Below, piece by piece: positions 8,246 to 17,257 of a stretch of 64,000 nucleotides of DNA. Each line of letters opens with the position of its first letter. The stretch's first letter is position 1. The notes below the pieces were generated by a model that saw only the letters and a program-made list of their open reading frames with translations, was not told the DNA's origin and ran no database searches. This DNA comes from Mycolicibacterium rufum (GTDB lineage: Bacteria; Actinomycetota; Actinomycetes; Mycobacteriales; Mycobacteriaceae): NCBI RefSeq assembly GCF_022374875.2, contig NZ_CP092427.2, positions 5,642,001 through 5,706,000 of the forward strand, written 5' to 3'. Made by a program: the position numbers and the translations under genes.

Positions 8246-9073
8246 GTGGAGGTTCGGCGGGTGGCGGTAGCGGTGCCCCTCGCGCCGGTGCGCTCCCGAC
8301 ACGCGGTGTGGACGCTGGTGGCGTCGGCGATCGGCGTGCAGATCCTCTACCCCCTGATGCCCGAGGCGTGGCGCACCGAGGTGACCGTGCTCAGCGTCGC
8401 CCTGTTCTTCCTCGCTTCCCTGGCCGACGCCGGCCGGGTGCACGGGCTGCGCGGTGTGCTCAGCCTCGCCGGGGTGGCCGGCGGCGGCGGCCTTGTCGCC
8501 GAAGCCGTCGGCGTCGCCACCGGGTGGCCGTTCGGGCACTACACCTACACCGGCACGCTGGGCCCCGAACTCCTCGGCGTCCCGGTGATCGTGCCGATGG
8601 CCTGGGTGATGATGGCGTGGCCTGCGCTGGTGGTCGGCCGCACGCTGGTGCGACGCGGCCCCGCGGTGATCGCGGTCGCCGCGTACGCGTTGTCGGCCTG
8701 GGACGTGTTTCTCGATCCGCAGATGGTCGCGGCGGGGCACTGGACCTGGCTCGACCCGCATCCGGCGCTGCCGCTCATCCCCGGCATTCCGCTGTCCAAC
8801 TACGCGGGGTGGCTGCTGGTGTCCCTGGTGATGATGACGGCGCTGCACCTGCTGCTGCGCCCGGCGCGGTGGGCGTCACCCTCGTGGCCTGCGGCCGCGC
8901 TGTACCTGTGGGTGTACTTCTCCTCGGTGATGGCCCACGCCGTGTTCTTCGGCCTGCCCGGCGCCGCGGTCACCGGGGCCGTACTGATGGGCGTCGTCGC
9001 CGTCCCGTTCGCCGTCACTGTGGCGCGGCGTGGCCGCCGACAGCCACCGACCCCGGAGGAGCCCTCGTCGTGA
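8246..9073 (+). CDS. cruF: Carotenoid 1',2'-hydratase, CruF/DUF422 family
   Basis: A 275-residue membrane protein with about seven helices. Conserved DUF422 blocks are visible: GWPFGHYTYTGTLGPELLGV (about residue 95), VPMAWVMMAWPA, AWDVFLDPQMVAAGHWTW (about residue 155) and IPGIPLSNYAGWL. CruF adds water to the psi end of gamma-carotene-type or bacterioruberin-type carotenoids, creating a tertiary hydroxyl. GTG 8246 has GAGGAG 9 nt upstream. Its stop overlaps the start of the CrtU gene as GTGA, so hydration and ring aromatisation are translationally coupled. The divergent neighbour encodes the likely glycosyltransferase. Confidence 0.85.
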   Translation: MEVRRVAVAVPLAPVRSRHAVWTLVASAIGVQILYPLMPEAWRTEVTVLSVALFFLASLADAGRVHGLRGVLSLAGVAGGGGLVAEAVGVATGWPFGHYTYTGTLGPELLGVPVIVPMAWVMMAWPALVVGRTLVRRGPAVIAVAAYALSAWDVFLDPQMVAAGHWTWLDPHPALPLIPGIPLSNYAGWLLVSLVMMTALHLLLRPARWASPSWPAAALYLWVYFSSVMAHAVFFGLPGAAVTGAVLMGVVAVPFAVTVARRGRRQPPTPEEPSS

Positions 9074-10629
9074 GCAACGCCCTTAGCAGCCGTGCCGCAC
9101 CGCTGCGGATGCGCCCGCGATCCCTGGTCACCCCCGATCCGCTGCAGCCGCACCAGGCACCGGACGGCACCGAGGCCGTGGTCGTCGGCGGCGGCATCGC
9201 GGGTGTCAGCGCCGCGGTCGTGCTCGCCGAGCGCGGGGTCGCGGTGACGCTCCTCGAGGCCGCCGACCACCTCGGCGGGCGGCTGGGCGCGTGGCCCGAA
9301 CGCCTTCCCGACGGCACCGATCAGATCATCGAGCACGGCTTCCACGCGTTCTTCCGCCACTACTACACGTGGCGGGCGATCCTGCGCCGCGCCGACCCCG
9401 GGCTGTCCTTCCTCGCGCCGGTGAAGAGTTACCCCGTGATCTCCGCGGACTGGCCCGCCGAGGACCTGTCCGGGCTGCCCGCGGCACCGCCGCTGAACCT
9501 GCTCGCATTGGCGCTGCGCTCCAAGAGCCTCACCCGCCGCGAACTGATGACCGCCGACGCGGACACCGGTCGGGCGCTGCTCGCCTACGACCGGGCGACC
9601 ACCTACGCCGAGTTCGACGACGTCGACGCCGCGACGTTCCTCGATGGGTTCGGCATGACCGAGCGCAGCCGCAGCATGCTCTTCGAGGCGTTCGCACGGT
9701 CGTTCTTCTGCAACCAGGGCCAGCTGTCGGCCGCCGAACTGGTGGCGATGTTCCATTACTACTTCCTCGGCAACCCCGAGGGCATCGGCTTCGACGTTCC
9801 CGACACCGACTACGCGACCGCGATCTGGGATCCGTTGCAGCGCCACCTGGAGCGGCACGGCGCCGACGTGCGGCGGGGTGCGCGCGTCTCCGCGCTCGAG
9901 CCGCAGGGGCACGGTTGGCGGGTGACCGTCGACGGCGCCGACCTCGACACCCGCAACGTGATCCTCGCACTCGATCCCGGCGCGCTGGCCTCCCTGGTCG
10001 GCAGCTCGGCGGCGACGGCTCAGGTCGCTCCGCTGCTCGCGCGGCACTGCGAGAACCTCACCGTCGCTCCGCCGTTCGCGGTCAGCCGGATCTGGTTCGA
10101 CCGCGACGTCGCACCGGGCCGTGCGCCGTTCAGCGCCGTCAGCGGACAGCCCACGCTGGATTCGATCGCCGTGTACTCCCGCCTCGAGGCGCCCAGTATC
10201 GACTGGGCGCGCGCCACCGGAGGTTCGATCGTCGAGCTGCACTCGTACTCCTGCCGGCTGCCCGACGCCGCCAGTGCCGCCGCGGCGCTGCGCAGCGAAC
10301 TGGCCGTGCTGTGGCCGGAGACCGTCGACGCCGCGATCCTGCACACCCACGACCGGCTCGAGGCCACTGCTCCCGCCTTCCCGCCCGGCTCGGCAGGCAC
10401 CCGGCCCGGGGTGCGCACCGACGCGCGCGGCCTGCGGCTGGCCGGGGACTACATCGACACTCGCTATCTGTCCGGGCTGATGGAACGGTCGGCCATGTCG
10501 GGCGTGCTCGCGGCCAACGACGTGCTCGCCGAAGTGGGCGTGGCCGCCGAGCCGATCCTCGGGGTGCCGCAGCGCGGGCTGCTGGCCGGAGTGCCGAGAA
10601 TCGGCGGACGGGCCGGCCGTTCGTCGTAG
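9070..10629 (+). CDS. crtU: Carotene desaturase/methyltransferase CrtU (aryl end-group formation)
   Basis: A 519-residue FAD-dependent protein. The dinucleotide fold AVVVGGGIAGVSAAVVLAERG sits at about residue 38. The diagnostic IIEHGFHAFFRHYYTWRA block follows near residue 90, and GDYIDTRYLSGLMERSAMSG near residue 465 is the C-terminal FAD block. The GFH-FFR-YY signature is typical of CrtU, which converts a beta-ionone ring to an aromatic phi ring with methyl migration (gamma-carotene to chlorobactene, beta-carotene to isorenieratene). GTG 9070 overlaps the CruF stop (GTGA). With a lycopene cyclase, CruF and a GT2 nearby, hydroxychlorobactene glucoside is the most economical product. Confidence 0.85.
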   Translation: MSNALSSRAAPLRMRPRSLVTPDPLQPHQAPDGTEAVVVGGGIAGVSAAVVLAERGVAVTLLEAADHLGGRLGAWPERLPDGTDQIIEHGFHAFFRHYYTWRAILRRADPGLSFLAPVKSYPVISADWPAEDLSGLPAAPPLNLLALALRSKSLTRRELMTADADTGRALLAYDRATTYAEFDDVDAATFLDGFGMTERSRSMLFEAFARSFFCNQGQLSAAELVAMFHYYFLGNPEGIGFDVPDTDYATAIWDPLQRHLERHGADVRRGARVSALEPQGHGWRVTVDGADLDTRNVILALDPGALASLVGSSAATAQVAPLLARHCENLTVAPPFAVSRIWFDRDVAPGRAPFSAVSGQPTLDSIAVYSRLEAPSIDWARATGGSIVELHSYSCRLPDAASAAAALRSELAVLWPETVDAAILHTHDRLEATAPAFPPGSAGTRPGVRTDARGLRLAGDYIDTRYLSGLMERSAMSGVLAANDVLAEVGVAAEPILGVPQRGLLAGVPRIGGRAGRSS

Positions 10630-10632
10630 GCT
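10627..10632 (+). promoter_or_regulatory. -10 box (TAGGCT) overlapping the crtU stop codon
   Basis: TAGGCT begins with the TAG stop of crtU and ends 8 nt before ATG 10641, so the next gene can be transcribed on its own. Confidence 0.45.
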
Positions 10633-10640
10633 CGCTCACC

Positions 10641-11636
10641 ATGGCGAGGGCGACACCGTCGGCGGTTCTGGCCGCCGAGCGACGAAGCTTGCACACCTAC
10701 ATGGTGACGATGCTCGGACTGGCCGTCGTCGGATTCGCGGTCTATGCGATCACCCGCGTCTCGGCGACCCAGCTCGACGGCGTCATCTCGCTGATCAACG
10801 CCGCCGCGGCCTTCATCGCGGCGCGCTTGGCGCTGGCGTCGTCACGGCCGCCCGATGCCGAAAACCCCTACGGGCGGCTGGCATTGGAGAATCTCTACGC
10901 GCTGTTCCGGTCCCTGATGATCCTCGGCGTGGTCCTGGTCGCGGTGGTGACCAACGCGATCAAGGTCATCGACTATCTCGTCACCGGAGAGGGCAGCGAG
11001 CCGGAGTTCGGGGTGGCCGCGATCTACACCGCCGTCGTCGCCGTCATCGGGCTCGCGCTGATGGCCAACCACCGCCGCAACAACCGCTCCGTCAGCGACG
11101 CGTCGGCGCTGCTGCGTGTCGAGGCGAACGCGGCGAAGATGGCGAGCTTCATCAGCGCCGGCATCTGCGCCTCGCTGGTGATCGTCGCGGTCATTCCCGA
11201 CGGCACGGTCATCACCTCGGACCGCTTCGACATCAAGGACATCGCCGACAGCATCATCGTGCTGATCCTGTGCGCGGTCCTGGTCGCCGACCCGGTCCGC
11301 GAGATCCGGCTGGAATTCGGGCGGCTGTCGGGGCGCCGCTCCGATCCGGACCTCGACGCCGCCGTCCGCGCGGCCATCGAGGCCGTGTCGAACGAGCATC
11401 GCGACGAACTCGACCACGAACTCACCCTCGTCGACGCGCTGGCCATCAGCCGCGGCAAGACCACCGAGGTCGATCTGCGAGTGTCCTACACCGGCACGAT
11501 GTCGGTGGCCGAGCAGGACGTGCTCCGGGCCCGTACCCGCGACGAACTGACCACCCGGGTCGGGCCGATCCGACTGACCCTGGTGTTCAGCGACTATCCC
11601 ATCCACGGCGTCCCGACCGTCGCCGCCGGCGACTGA
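10641..11636 (+). CDS. Cation diffusion facilitator-like transporter
   Basis: A 331-residue membrane protein with an N-terminal six-helix region and a cytoplasmic C-terminal domain of about 100 residues, the layout of CDF metal exporters. An aspartate in helix 2 (TQLDGVISLINAA) and two in helix 5 (RFDIKDIADSI) stand where CDF proteins hold metal. The histidines of the usual HxxxD site are not obvious, so metal choice is uncertain and the protein belongs to a divergent branch. The cytoplasmic domain includes ELDHELTLVDALAISRGK. ATG 10641 is preceded by TAGGCT. It is downstream of crtU, but a functional link is not evident. Confidence 0.75.
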   Translation: MARATPSAVLAAERRSLHTYMVTMLGLAVVGFAVYAITRVSATQLDGVISLINAAAAFIAARLALASSRPPDAENPYGRLALENLYALFRSLMILGVVLVAVVTNAIKVIDYLVTGEGSEPEFGVAAIYTAVVAVIGLALMANHRRNNRSVSDASALLRVEANAAKMASFISAGICASLVIVAVIPDGTVITSDRFDIKDIADSIIVLILCAVLVADPVREIRLEFGRLSGRRSDPDLDAAVRAAIEAVSNEHRDELDHELTLVDALAISRGKTTEVDLRVSYTGTMSVAEQDVLRARTRDELTTRVGPIRLTLVFSDYPIHGVPTVAAGD

Positions 11637-11927
11637 TCATCCGGAAAGCGTTCGCATATCGGCGATGTCGAATTCGATCACGGAGGCCGACCGGATGGCA
11701 GCGCGTTGCTCGCCGCTGGGACCGCCGTCCCGGAACGCCTCCACCGCGGCCGTCGATTCCCATCGTTCGTAGACACTCACCCGGCTGGGATCGACCAGGT
11801 CCGCGCTGATGGCGAAGTCGTGACAGCCCGGCGCTGCCCGCGCCAGTCGCACCACGGTCGCGCACTCGGCGAGATACGACTCCCGGTCGGCGGGATGGAC
11901 GATGAGGTGTCCCGCGACGATGATCAT
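11637..11927 (-). CDS. Antibiotic biosynthesis monooxygenase (ABM) family protein
   Basis: A 96-residue protein with the ferredoxin-like alpha/beta barrel of ABM proteins. It opens with MIIVAGHLIVHPADRESYL, has PGCHDFAISADLVDPSRVSVYERWES in the middle (the YERWES strand is diagnostic), and ends with a helix plus VIEFDIADM. Relatives are small quinol monooxygenases or heme-binding proteins that act as dimers; the substrate is unknown. ATG 11927 starts directly with the first strand. The stop codon abuts the TGA of the convergent transporter. Confidence 0.8.
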   Translation of the reverse strand: MIIVAGHLIVHPADRESYLAECATVVRLARAAPGCHDFAISADLVDPSRVSVYERWESTAAVEAFRDGGPSGEQRAAIRSASVIEFDIADMRTLSG

Positions 11928-11993
11928 CGGCGGGCCGAGCGGTTCGGTGTCATGAGGAATCGACCGCACCGGCGCGCCGATGTCATCGCCGCG

Positions 11994-12284
11994 CTACGAG
12001 TGGTCCTCGTCAGACCTGCTCAATGCCCGGTCCGCGCTGCGCACCAGGTTGCGGTTGAACTGGTACTGCGCCGCGACGAGCTTGTCCGCGAGCTCGATCG
12101 CCGCGTCGACGATCTTGTTGCGGAGCGGCTGGACGGCGTCGGGAACCGCCTCGTCGACCGTCTGCCGGAAAAGCCGCAGCGCCTCGGCGACAGCGTGCTG
12201 GCCCACCTTGGCCGACTCCCGCACGTCCTCGAGGAGTTCGCCGGAATGCTTTGTCGTCTCCGGTGTTTCGGATACCTGGGTCAT
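11994..12284 (-). CDS. Small conserved mycobacterial helical protein
   Basis: A 96-residue acidic protein with no signal peptide. It is predicted mostly helical, with heptad-like runs in VGQHAVAEALRLFRQTVDEAV and IELADKLVAAQYQFNRNLVRSAD. The closing AQYQFNRNLV pattern recalls small mycobacterial proteins of unknown function. A clear AAGGA lies 6 nt before ATG 12284; the adjacent ATG at 12287 would be only 3 nt away and is less likely. It is 116 bp downstream of the NDH-2 gene on the same strand with a possible TAACGT -10 between them, so it is probably transcribed on its own. Confidence 0.7.
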   Translation of the reverse strand: MTQVSETPETTKHSGELLEDVRESAKVGQHAVAEALRLFRQTVDEAVPDAVQPLRNKIVDAAIELADKLVAAQYQFNRNLVRSADRALSRSDEDHS

Positions 12285-12402
12285 CATGGGTCCTTTCGAG
12301 CGGTGGTGTCACCCACGCTCGACGTTAGGTCCCGGACCCGCCGTCGCGGTACGGACCAAGGTCCTCAAAGGCCCCGCCGGTGGTCGCCAGGTGCCCGGTC
12401 GG

Positions 12403-14019
12403 TCAGCCGCCCAGTTCGGTGACCTCGGTGTCGAGTGCCGCCGCCTGCGCGGCCAGCCCGGCGTCGTCGAGATCGGTGGCGCCGCCCGTGCGCTCGAGCA
12501 GCGCGTCCCGGGAGATCACCTCCAGCGCGCCGCGGAACGCGTCGTCGTCGAGTGCCTCGCGGGGGATCACCTCGGCGCGGCCCTCGATCAGCACCAGCAG
12601 GGCATCGGCATCGGCGGTCAGGAGGCGGCGCAGGTCATCAGCGGAGATCGTCATGCCCGACGAATGCCCCGCCGCGGGCGACTCACACGTCTCGACCGAT
12701 TCGTCGCAGTTGGTCCACGTGTAGAGCTGCTCAGGGGCATTGGCCGCCCCGAGCATGAACGCGCGGTGATAGCGGTTGGTGCGGGCGATGGTGGCCAGCC
12801 AGGTGGCCACCGTGCTGACCCGGTTGCTCAGGCCGGTGAGGAACGCGATGTGCAACACGCCCCAGGCCAGCCAGCCCGGGAACCCCGACATCTTGAGCCG
12901 CCCGACCTGCAGCAGCGCGTTCCCGTGGCTGATGTAGGCCGCCGATCCGAGATCCCGGTAGCGGTAGTCGCGCCGCGGCCGGCCGGCGAGCTCCCGGCGG
13001 ACGCACGCGGCGACGTGCAGGCCGCCCTGCATGGCGTTCTCGGCGACACCGGGCAGCTTGTCGCGGCCCACCAGGTCACCGATCACGAAGATCTCGGGGT
13101 GCCCCGGCACCGACAGGTCGGGTGCGACGGCGATGCGGCCGGCCCGGTCGGTGTCGGCCCCGAGCACCTCGGCGACGTGCCGGGCGAACGGCACCGCCTC
13201 GACGCCGGCGGTCCACAGCACCGTGCGGGCCTCGTAGTGCTGGGCCGCGCCGCCGCTCTTGGGTGTGACGGTCACGCCCTCACGGCGGACGTCGGTGACG
13301 TGCACACCCAGGTGCAGTTCGACGCCCAACTTCTCCAGCGTCGCGGTGGCCTTCGCCGACAGGTCGGGGGCGAACGTCTTGAGCACCCGGTCCCCGCCGT
13401 CGAAGAGCAGCACCCGCGCGTCCTCGGGCTCGATGCTGTGGAACTCGTTGGCCAGCGTCTGGGTGGCCACCTCGCGGATCTGCCCGGCCAGTTCCACGCC
13501 GGTGGGCCCGCCCCCGGCGACGGCGAACGTGAGCCACGCGGCGCGCTCAGGCCCCGGGGGCACCGTCTCGGCGATCTCGAATGCGGTGAACAACCGCTGC
13601 CGGATGCTCAACGCATCGTCGAGGGTCTTCATGCCGGGCGCCCACTGCGCGAACGCCTCGTTGTCGAAGTAGGACTGACGCATCCCGGCCGCGACCACCA
13701 GCACGTCGTAGTCGAGGGTGAACCGCGACTCGTCGGGCCGCATCGCGGTGAGCCTGCGCGCCTGCGGGTCGAGTTCGACGGCCTCCCCGAGCAGGATCGT
13801 CACGTTGCGGTGGCGGGCGAACTCCTCGCGCAGCGGACGGCTGATGTGGCCGATGCTGAGCTTGCCGGTGGCGCACTGGTACAGCAGCGGTTGGAACAGG
13901 TGGCCGGCCGCCCGGTCGAGCAGCGTGACGTCGACGTCCGCTCCGCCGAGGCGGCGCGCGCAGAACAGTCCGCCGAAACCCCCGCCGATGATCAGCACCC
14001 TGGGGCGAGCGTGGTCCAT
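12403..14019 (-). CDS. Type II NADH dehydrogenase-like flavoprotein with C-terminal extension
   Basis: A 538-residue protein. The FAD-binding VLIIGGGFGGLFCARRLGG is at residue 8 and the NADH-binding FAVAGGGPTGVELAGQ at about residue 168. IFVIGDLVGRDKLPGVAENAMQGG matches the NDH-2 family. The segment FPGWLAWGVLHIAFLTGLSNR near residue 395 is the membrane-binding helix. The family passes electrons from NADH to menaquinone without pumping protons. The last 90 residues or so are an acidic helical extension beyond the usual mycobacterial NDH-2 length (about 460). ATG 14019 is supported by TAGCCT 7 nt upstream and by the nucleotide fold starting at once. Confidence 0.8.
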   Translation of the reverse strand: MDHARPRVLIIGGGFGGLFCARRLGGADVDVTLLDRAAGHLFQPLLYQCATGKLSIGHISRPLREEFARHRNVTILLGEAVELDPQARRLTAMRPDESRFTLDYDVLVVAAGMRQSYFDNEAFAQWAPGMKTLDDALSIRQRLFTAFEIAETVPPGPERAAWLTFAVAGGGPTGVELAGQIREVATQTLANEFHSIEPEDARVLLFDGGDRVLKTFAPDLSAKATATLEKLGVELHLGVHVTDVRREGVTVTPKSGGAAQHYEARTVLWTAGVEAVPFARHVAEVLGADTDRAGRIAVAPDLSVPGHPEIFVIGDLVGRDKLPGVAENAMQGGLHVAACVRRELAGRPRRDYRYRDLGSAAYISHGNALLQVGRLKMSGFPGWLAWGVLHIAFLTGLSNRVSTVATWLATIARTNRYHRAFMLGAANAPEQLYTWTNCDESVETCESPAAGHSSGMTISADDLRRLLTADADALLVLIEGRAEVIPREALDDDAFRGALEVISRDALLERTGGATDLDDAGLAAQAAALDTEVTELGG

Positions 14020-14026
14020 CAGGCGA

Positions 14027-14032
14027 AGGCTA
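14027..14032 (-). promoter_or_regulatory. -10 box (TAGCCT) of the NDH-2 gene
   Basis: TAGCCT on the minus strand, 7 nt from ATG 14019. Leaderless geometry that fixes the start codon. Confidence 0.5.
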
Positions 14033-14158
14033 GTACCCGCTGCTGTGCAAATCTGACGAAATCCGGCGGGCGGTAACGCCGATACGTCACGTGACGAAGT
14101 ACTCGGCGCGGGCGGATGTGAAGCAACGGCATCCTCGGCACCCCGGTGCCGACCGTAA

Positions 14159-15178
<1,020 letters not shown>

Positions 15179-15192
15179 CCGCATCGCCCGAA

Positions 15193-15229
15193 AGTGGCCG
15201 GGGCGCAGTCATTCTGCGTCCCGGTCACT
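15193..15229. terminator. Stem-loop between convergent genes
   Basis: A 15-bp stem (two G-T pairs) with a 7-nt loop starts 14 nt after the Ag85-like stop and reaches into the end of the convergent Tol-like gene. There is no T-run; in mycobacteria such hairpins are often assumed to act without one. Confidence 0.5.
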
Positions 15230-15529
15230 GCTGTTGTCAGCGGGCCGCGGGACGGGCGTCTCCCAGCGGGAACGTCGCTGCGCTGCCGACTGCTCCCACC
15301 ACGGTGGGGTACCGCGTTCGCCGAGGGCGACTTTGGCGGCGTGCACGCCGGCCCGGGCGGCCGGCTCGGCCGCGGTGCCGCGCGTGCGCCGCACCTCGCG
15401 TCGCCACGCCATCAGGATGCGGGTCAGTTCGTCGCGGCGATTCTCGGGGATGTCCGGATCGGTGGCGCGCCAGCGGCGTCCGGCGATGACGACGTGGTGT
15501 CCGTCCTCGGTCAGTTCTGGTCGGTTCAT
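15209..15529 (-). CDS. Small conserved actinobacterial protein (often labelled 'biopolymer transporter Tol')
   Basis: A 106-residue protein with MNRPELTEDGHHVVIAGRRWRATDPDIPE at the N-terminus, the conserved block of a family found next to many actinobacterial genes and commonly mislabelled as Tol transporter. The middle holds a basic helix (LTRILMAWRREVRRTRG) and an Ala-rich AARAGVHAAKVALGERG run; the tail is polar. It has no transmembrane segment or signal peptide, so the transporter name is not supported. ATG 15529 begins the conserved block. A hairpin separates it from the upstream secreted-protein gene. Confidence 0.75.
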   Translation of the reverse strand: MNRPELTEDGHHVVIAGRRWRATDPDIPENRRDELTRILMAWRREVRRTRGTAAEPAARAGVHAAKVALGERGTPPWWEQSAAQRRSRWETPVPRPADNSSDRDAE

Positions 15530-15537
15530 GACGAGAA

Positions 15538-15569
15538 CGACCACCGCAGGCCGGGGCCCGCGGTGGTCG
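15538..15569. terminator. Hairpin between two minus-strand genes
   Basis: Perfect 10-bp arms (CGACCACCGC/GCGGTGGTCG) around a GC-rich 12-nt loop, 13 nt past the stop of the secreted-protein gene and just before the start of the Tol-like gene. A likely terminator for the former. Confidence 0.45.
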
Positions 15570-15581
15570 CCACGTGGTCGA

Positions 15582-15848
15582 TCAGTACGTCGGGACGAAG
15601 ACGCCGTTCAGCCAGACGCCCCAGTGCTGCCAACCCTGATCCCAGACCTGCGGGTTGCCCGCGGCCCACGTCGGGTCGACCGGCTTCGGCGGGGCCCAGG
15701 CCGGCGGCGTGCCGGTGCTCGGGCCCGCGGGCGGCGCCGGCGGCGGGGTCCAACCCGGCTGGGCGGCGGCGGTTCCGGCGATTCCCATCGCACCCGCGGT
15801 GAGGCCGCCGAACACGGCTGCGCTGGCGAGGATCTGAGTCAACTTCAT
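15582..15848 (-). CDS. Small secreted Pro/Trp-rich protein
   Basis: An 88-residue protein with a signal peptide (MKLTQILASAAVFGGLTAGAMG, cleavage likely after TAAA near residue 30). The mature part of about 57 residues is rich in proline and tryptophan, with PPPAPPAGPSTGTPP followed by NPQVWDQGWQHWGVWLNG. No cysteine or catalytic motif is present. Similar short exported proteins occur in mycobacteria without known function. ATG 15848 has GGGAG 8 nt upstream, better than the earlier in-frame ATG. Confidence 0.75.
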   Translation of the reverse strand: MKLTQILASAAVFGGLTAGAMGIAGTAAAQPGWTPPPAPPAGPSTGTPPAWAPPKPVDPTWAAGNPQVWDQGWQHWGVWLNGVFVPTY

Positions 15849-15973
15849 CGGTAGAACTCCCATCCCGGGCCTTGCGGCCCACAGTCAATGAGTACGGCTA
15901 AGAACTAACCGCAACGTGCGCGGGATAAACGCCTGCTGTGGCCGATCCCACACCGCCTGCTTCACTGGAAGCC

Positions 15974-16333
15974 ATGGCAGAACGTCTGCAGCGCGAGTTG
16001 ACGGCAATCGCCGACGGGGATGGCCGGTATGCCGACGCAGCGCGCACGGCCCTGGGCGAGGAAGCCGTCGGAGCGCGGCTCGAGGCCGCCATCCGGGCGC
16101 TGGCAGGACACCGCGGTGTCCGCAGCAGTACCTGTCCGTCCGATGCCGCCCGCGCCGTCGGCGGTGAGGACTGGCGCGCCCTGATGGACGACGCCCGTGA
16201 CATCGCCCGCTCCCTGGCCCGGGCCGGGGTCGTGCAGATCAGCCAGCGTGGCGCGGTGCTCGAGCCCGACGCCGACTGGCGCGGCCCGATCCGGATTCGG
16301 GCCGCCGATGCGCATCGCCCACGCCTACCATGA
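15974..16333 (+). CDS. DUF3253 domain protein
   Basis: A 119-residue protein matching the DUF3253 pattern: LEAAIRALAGHRGVRSSTCPSDAARAVGGEDWRALM, then an ARSLARAGVVQISQRGAVLEP block and RGPIRIR near the end. It looks like a small winged-helix-type domain; function unknown. ATG 15974 has GGAAG just upstream; GTG 15938 would add 12 residues. The next gene, a methyltransferase, starts 5 nt after the stop, but the TACCAT box within this gene suggests that gene has a promoter of its own. Confidence 0.7.
   Translation: MAERLQRELTAIADGDGRYADAARTALGEEAVGARLEAAIRALAGHRGVRSSTCPSDAARAVGGEDWRALMDDARDIARSLARAGVVQISQRGAVLEPDADWRGPIRIRAADAHRPRLP
16326..16331 (+). promoter_or_regulatory. -10 box (TACCAT) of the methyltransferase gene
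   Basis: TACCAT ends 6 nt before GTG 16338 and overlaps the end of the DUF3253 gene. It supports the GTG start over ATG 16308. Confidence 0.45.
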
Positions 16334-16337
16334 CGGC

Positions 16338-16883
16338 GTGTCCGACGACGACCGCGACCGCTGGGACCGGCGGTACGCCAGCCTGCCGGCTGTTGCGCCC
16401 GAGAATATCTGTCTCCCAGTGGTTTTCCAGCCGTTCAGCCACCTCTTCCCCACCGCAGGCACCGCGTGGGACCTGGCCTGCGGGCGGGGCGGAGCGGCGA
16501 TCTGGTTGGCACAGCGCGGCATGACCGTCTGCGGATACGACGTCTCGCCGGTGGCCGTCGCCGAGGCGCGCCTGTTGGCGCGCCGGTGCGGATGCGCGGC
16601 GCGCACCCGGTTCGCCGTCGCGGACCTCGATGACGGGCTGCCGCCCGGCGACCCGGTGGACGTGGTGCTGTGCCTCAACTTTCGGGATCCTCGCCTCGAC
16701 GAGCCCGTGCAGTCCCGGGTGCGCCGCGGCGGGCTGCTGGCGATCAGCGCACTGAGCGAGGTCGGCGCGGGCCCCGGCCGGTACCGAGCGGCGCCGGGTG
16801 AGCTCGCGCGCGCGTTCGAGGCGCTCGACGTCCTCGCCTGCGGGGAGGCCGACGGTCAGGCGTGGTTGCTGGCGCGGCGGTGA
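16338..16883 (+). CDS. SAM-dependent class I methyltransferase
   Basis: A 181-residue Rossmann-fold methyltransferase. Motif I is WDLACGRGGAAIWLAQRG at about residue 44, followed by VCGYDVSPVAVAEARLLARRCG (the acidic residue binding the ribose of SAM) and ARTRFAVADLDDGLP, with strand 4 at VDVVLCLNFRDP. The family modifies small molecules or is related to tellurite-resistance and thiopurine methyltransferases; the substrate is unknown. GTG 16338 is chosen because the protein then begins SDDDRDRWDRRYA, as relatives do, and a TACCAT box is 6 nt upstream. Its 3' end overlaps the convergent membrane gene by 28 bp. Confidence 0.8.
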   Translation: MSDDDRDRWDRRYASLPAVAPENICLPVVFQPFSHLFPTAGTAWDLACGRGGAAIWLAQRGMTVCGYDVSPVAVAEARLLARRCGCAARTRFAVADLDDGLPPGDPVDVVLCLNFRDPRLDEPVQSRVRRGGLLAISALSEVGAGPGRYRAAPGELARAFEALDVLACGEADGQAWLLARR

Positions 16884-17257
16884 CCCGGAGCGGGGCGGCG
16901 TAGCGCACCCCACAGCCCGACCCCGATGCCGACGATCGCGCCACCGAGTCCGATCGCCTTCTGGGAGCGGCCCAACTGGTCGTGCACGCTGATCCCGCCG
17001 AGCAGGTCGGCCGCGTCGGCGCCGCCCGAGGCCAGGAACCAGCCGCGGGTGTCACGCTGCTGCAGCGCCGCCGCGATCAGCATCGCGCCGATCAACGCGT
17101 CGCGATATCCCATCGAACGCAATAGCAGTCGTGCGGTCGGCGGCGGATCGCCGGGATCTCCCCAGAGCCGGTTGGCGCGCAGCGGATCGACGAGGAACGA
17201 GATCCCCGACGACAGACGGATGCCGCCGGCCACCAGCGCGGCGCGGTCACGGGCCAT
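16856..17257 (-). CDS. Small membrane protein, DUF4267-like
   Basis: A 133-residue protein with three or four hydrophobic segments: RAALVAGGIRLSSGISFLVDP at the N-terminus, YRDALIGAMLIAAALQQ near residue 52, and AIGLGGAIVGIGVGLWGAL near residue 105. The arrangement with a conserved RLLLRSMGYRD block recalls DUF4267 small membrane proteins, whose role is unknown. Its ATG overlaps the stop of the SpoIIAA-like gene (TGATG), so the two are translationally coupled. It overlaps the end of the methyltransferase gene by 28 bp. Confidence 0.65.
   Translation of the reverse strand: MARDRAALVAGGIRLSSGISFLVDPLRANRLWGDPGDPPPTARLLLRSMGYRDALIGAMLIAAALQQRDTRGWFLASGGADAADLLGGISVHDQLGRSQKAIGLGGAIVGIGVGLWGALRRPAPGHRRASNHA

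Noticed and set aside
9291..10640. Upstream extension of the CDF transporter frame
   Set aside because: It runs in another frame through crtU and is Arg-rich; the transporter fold begins at ATG 10641 behind its own -10 box.
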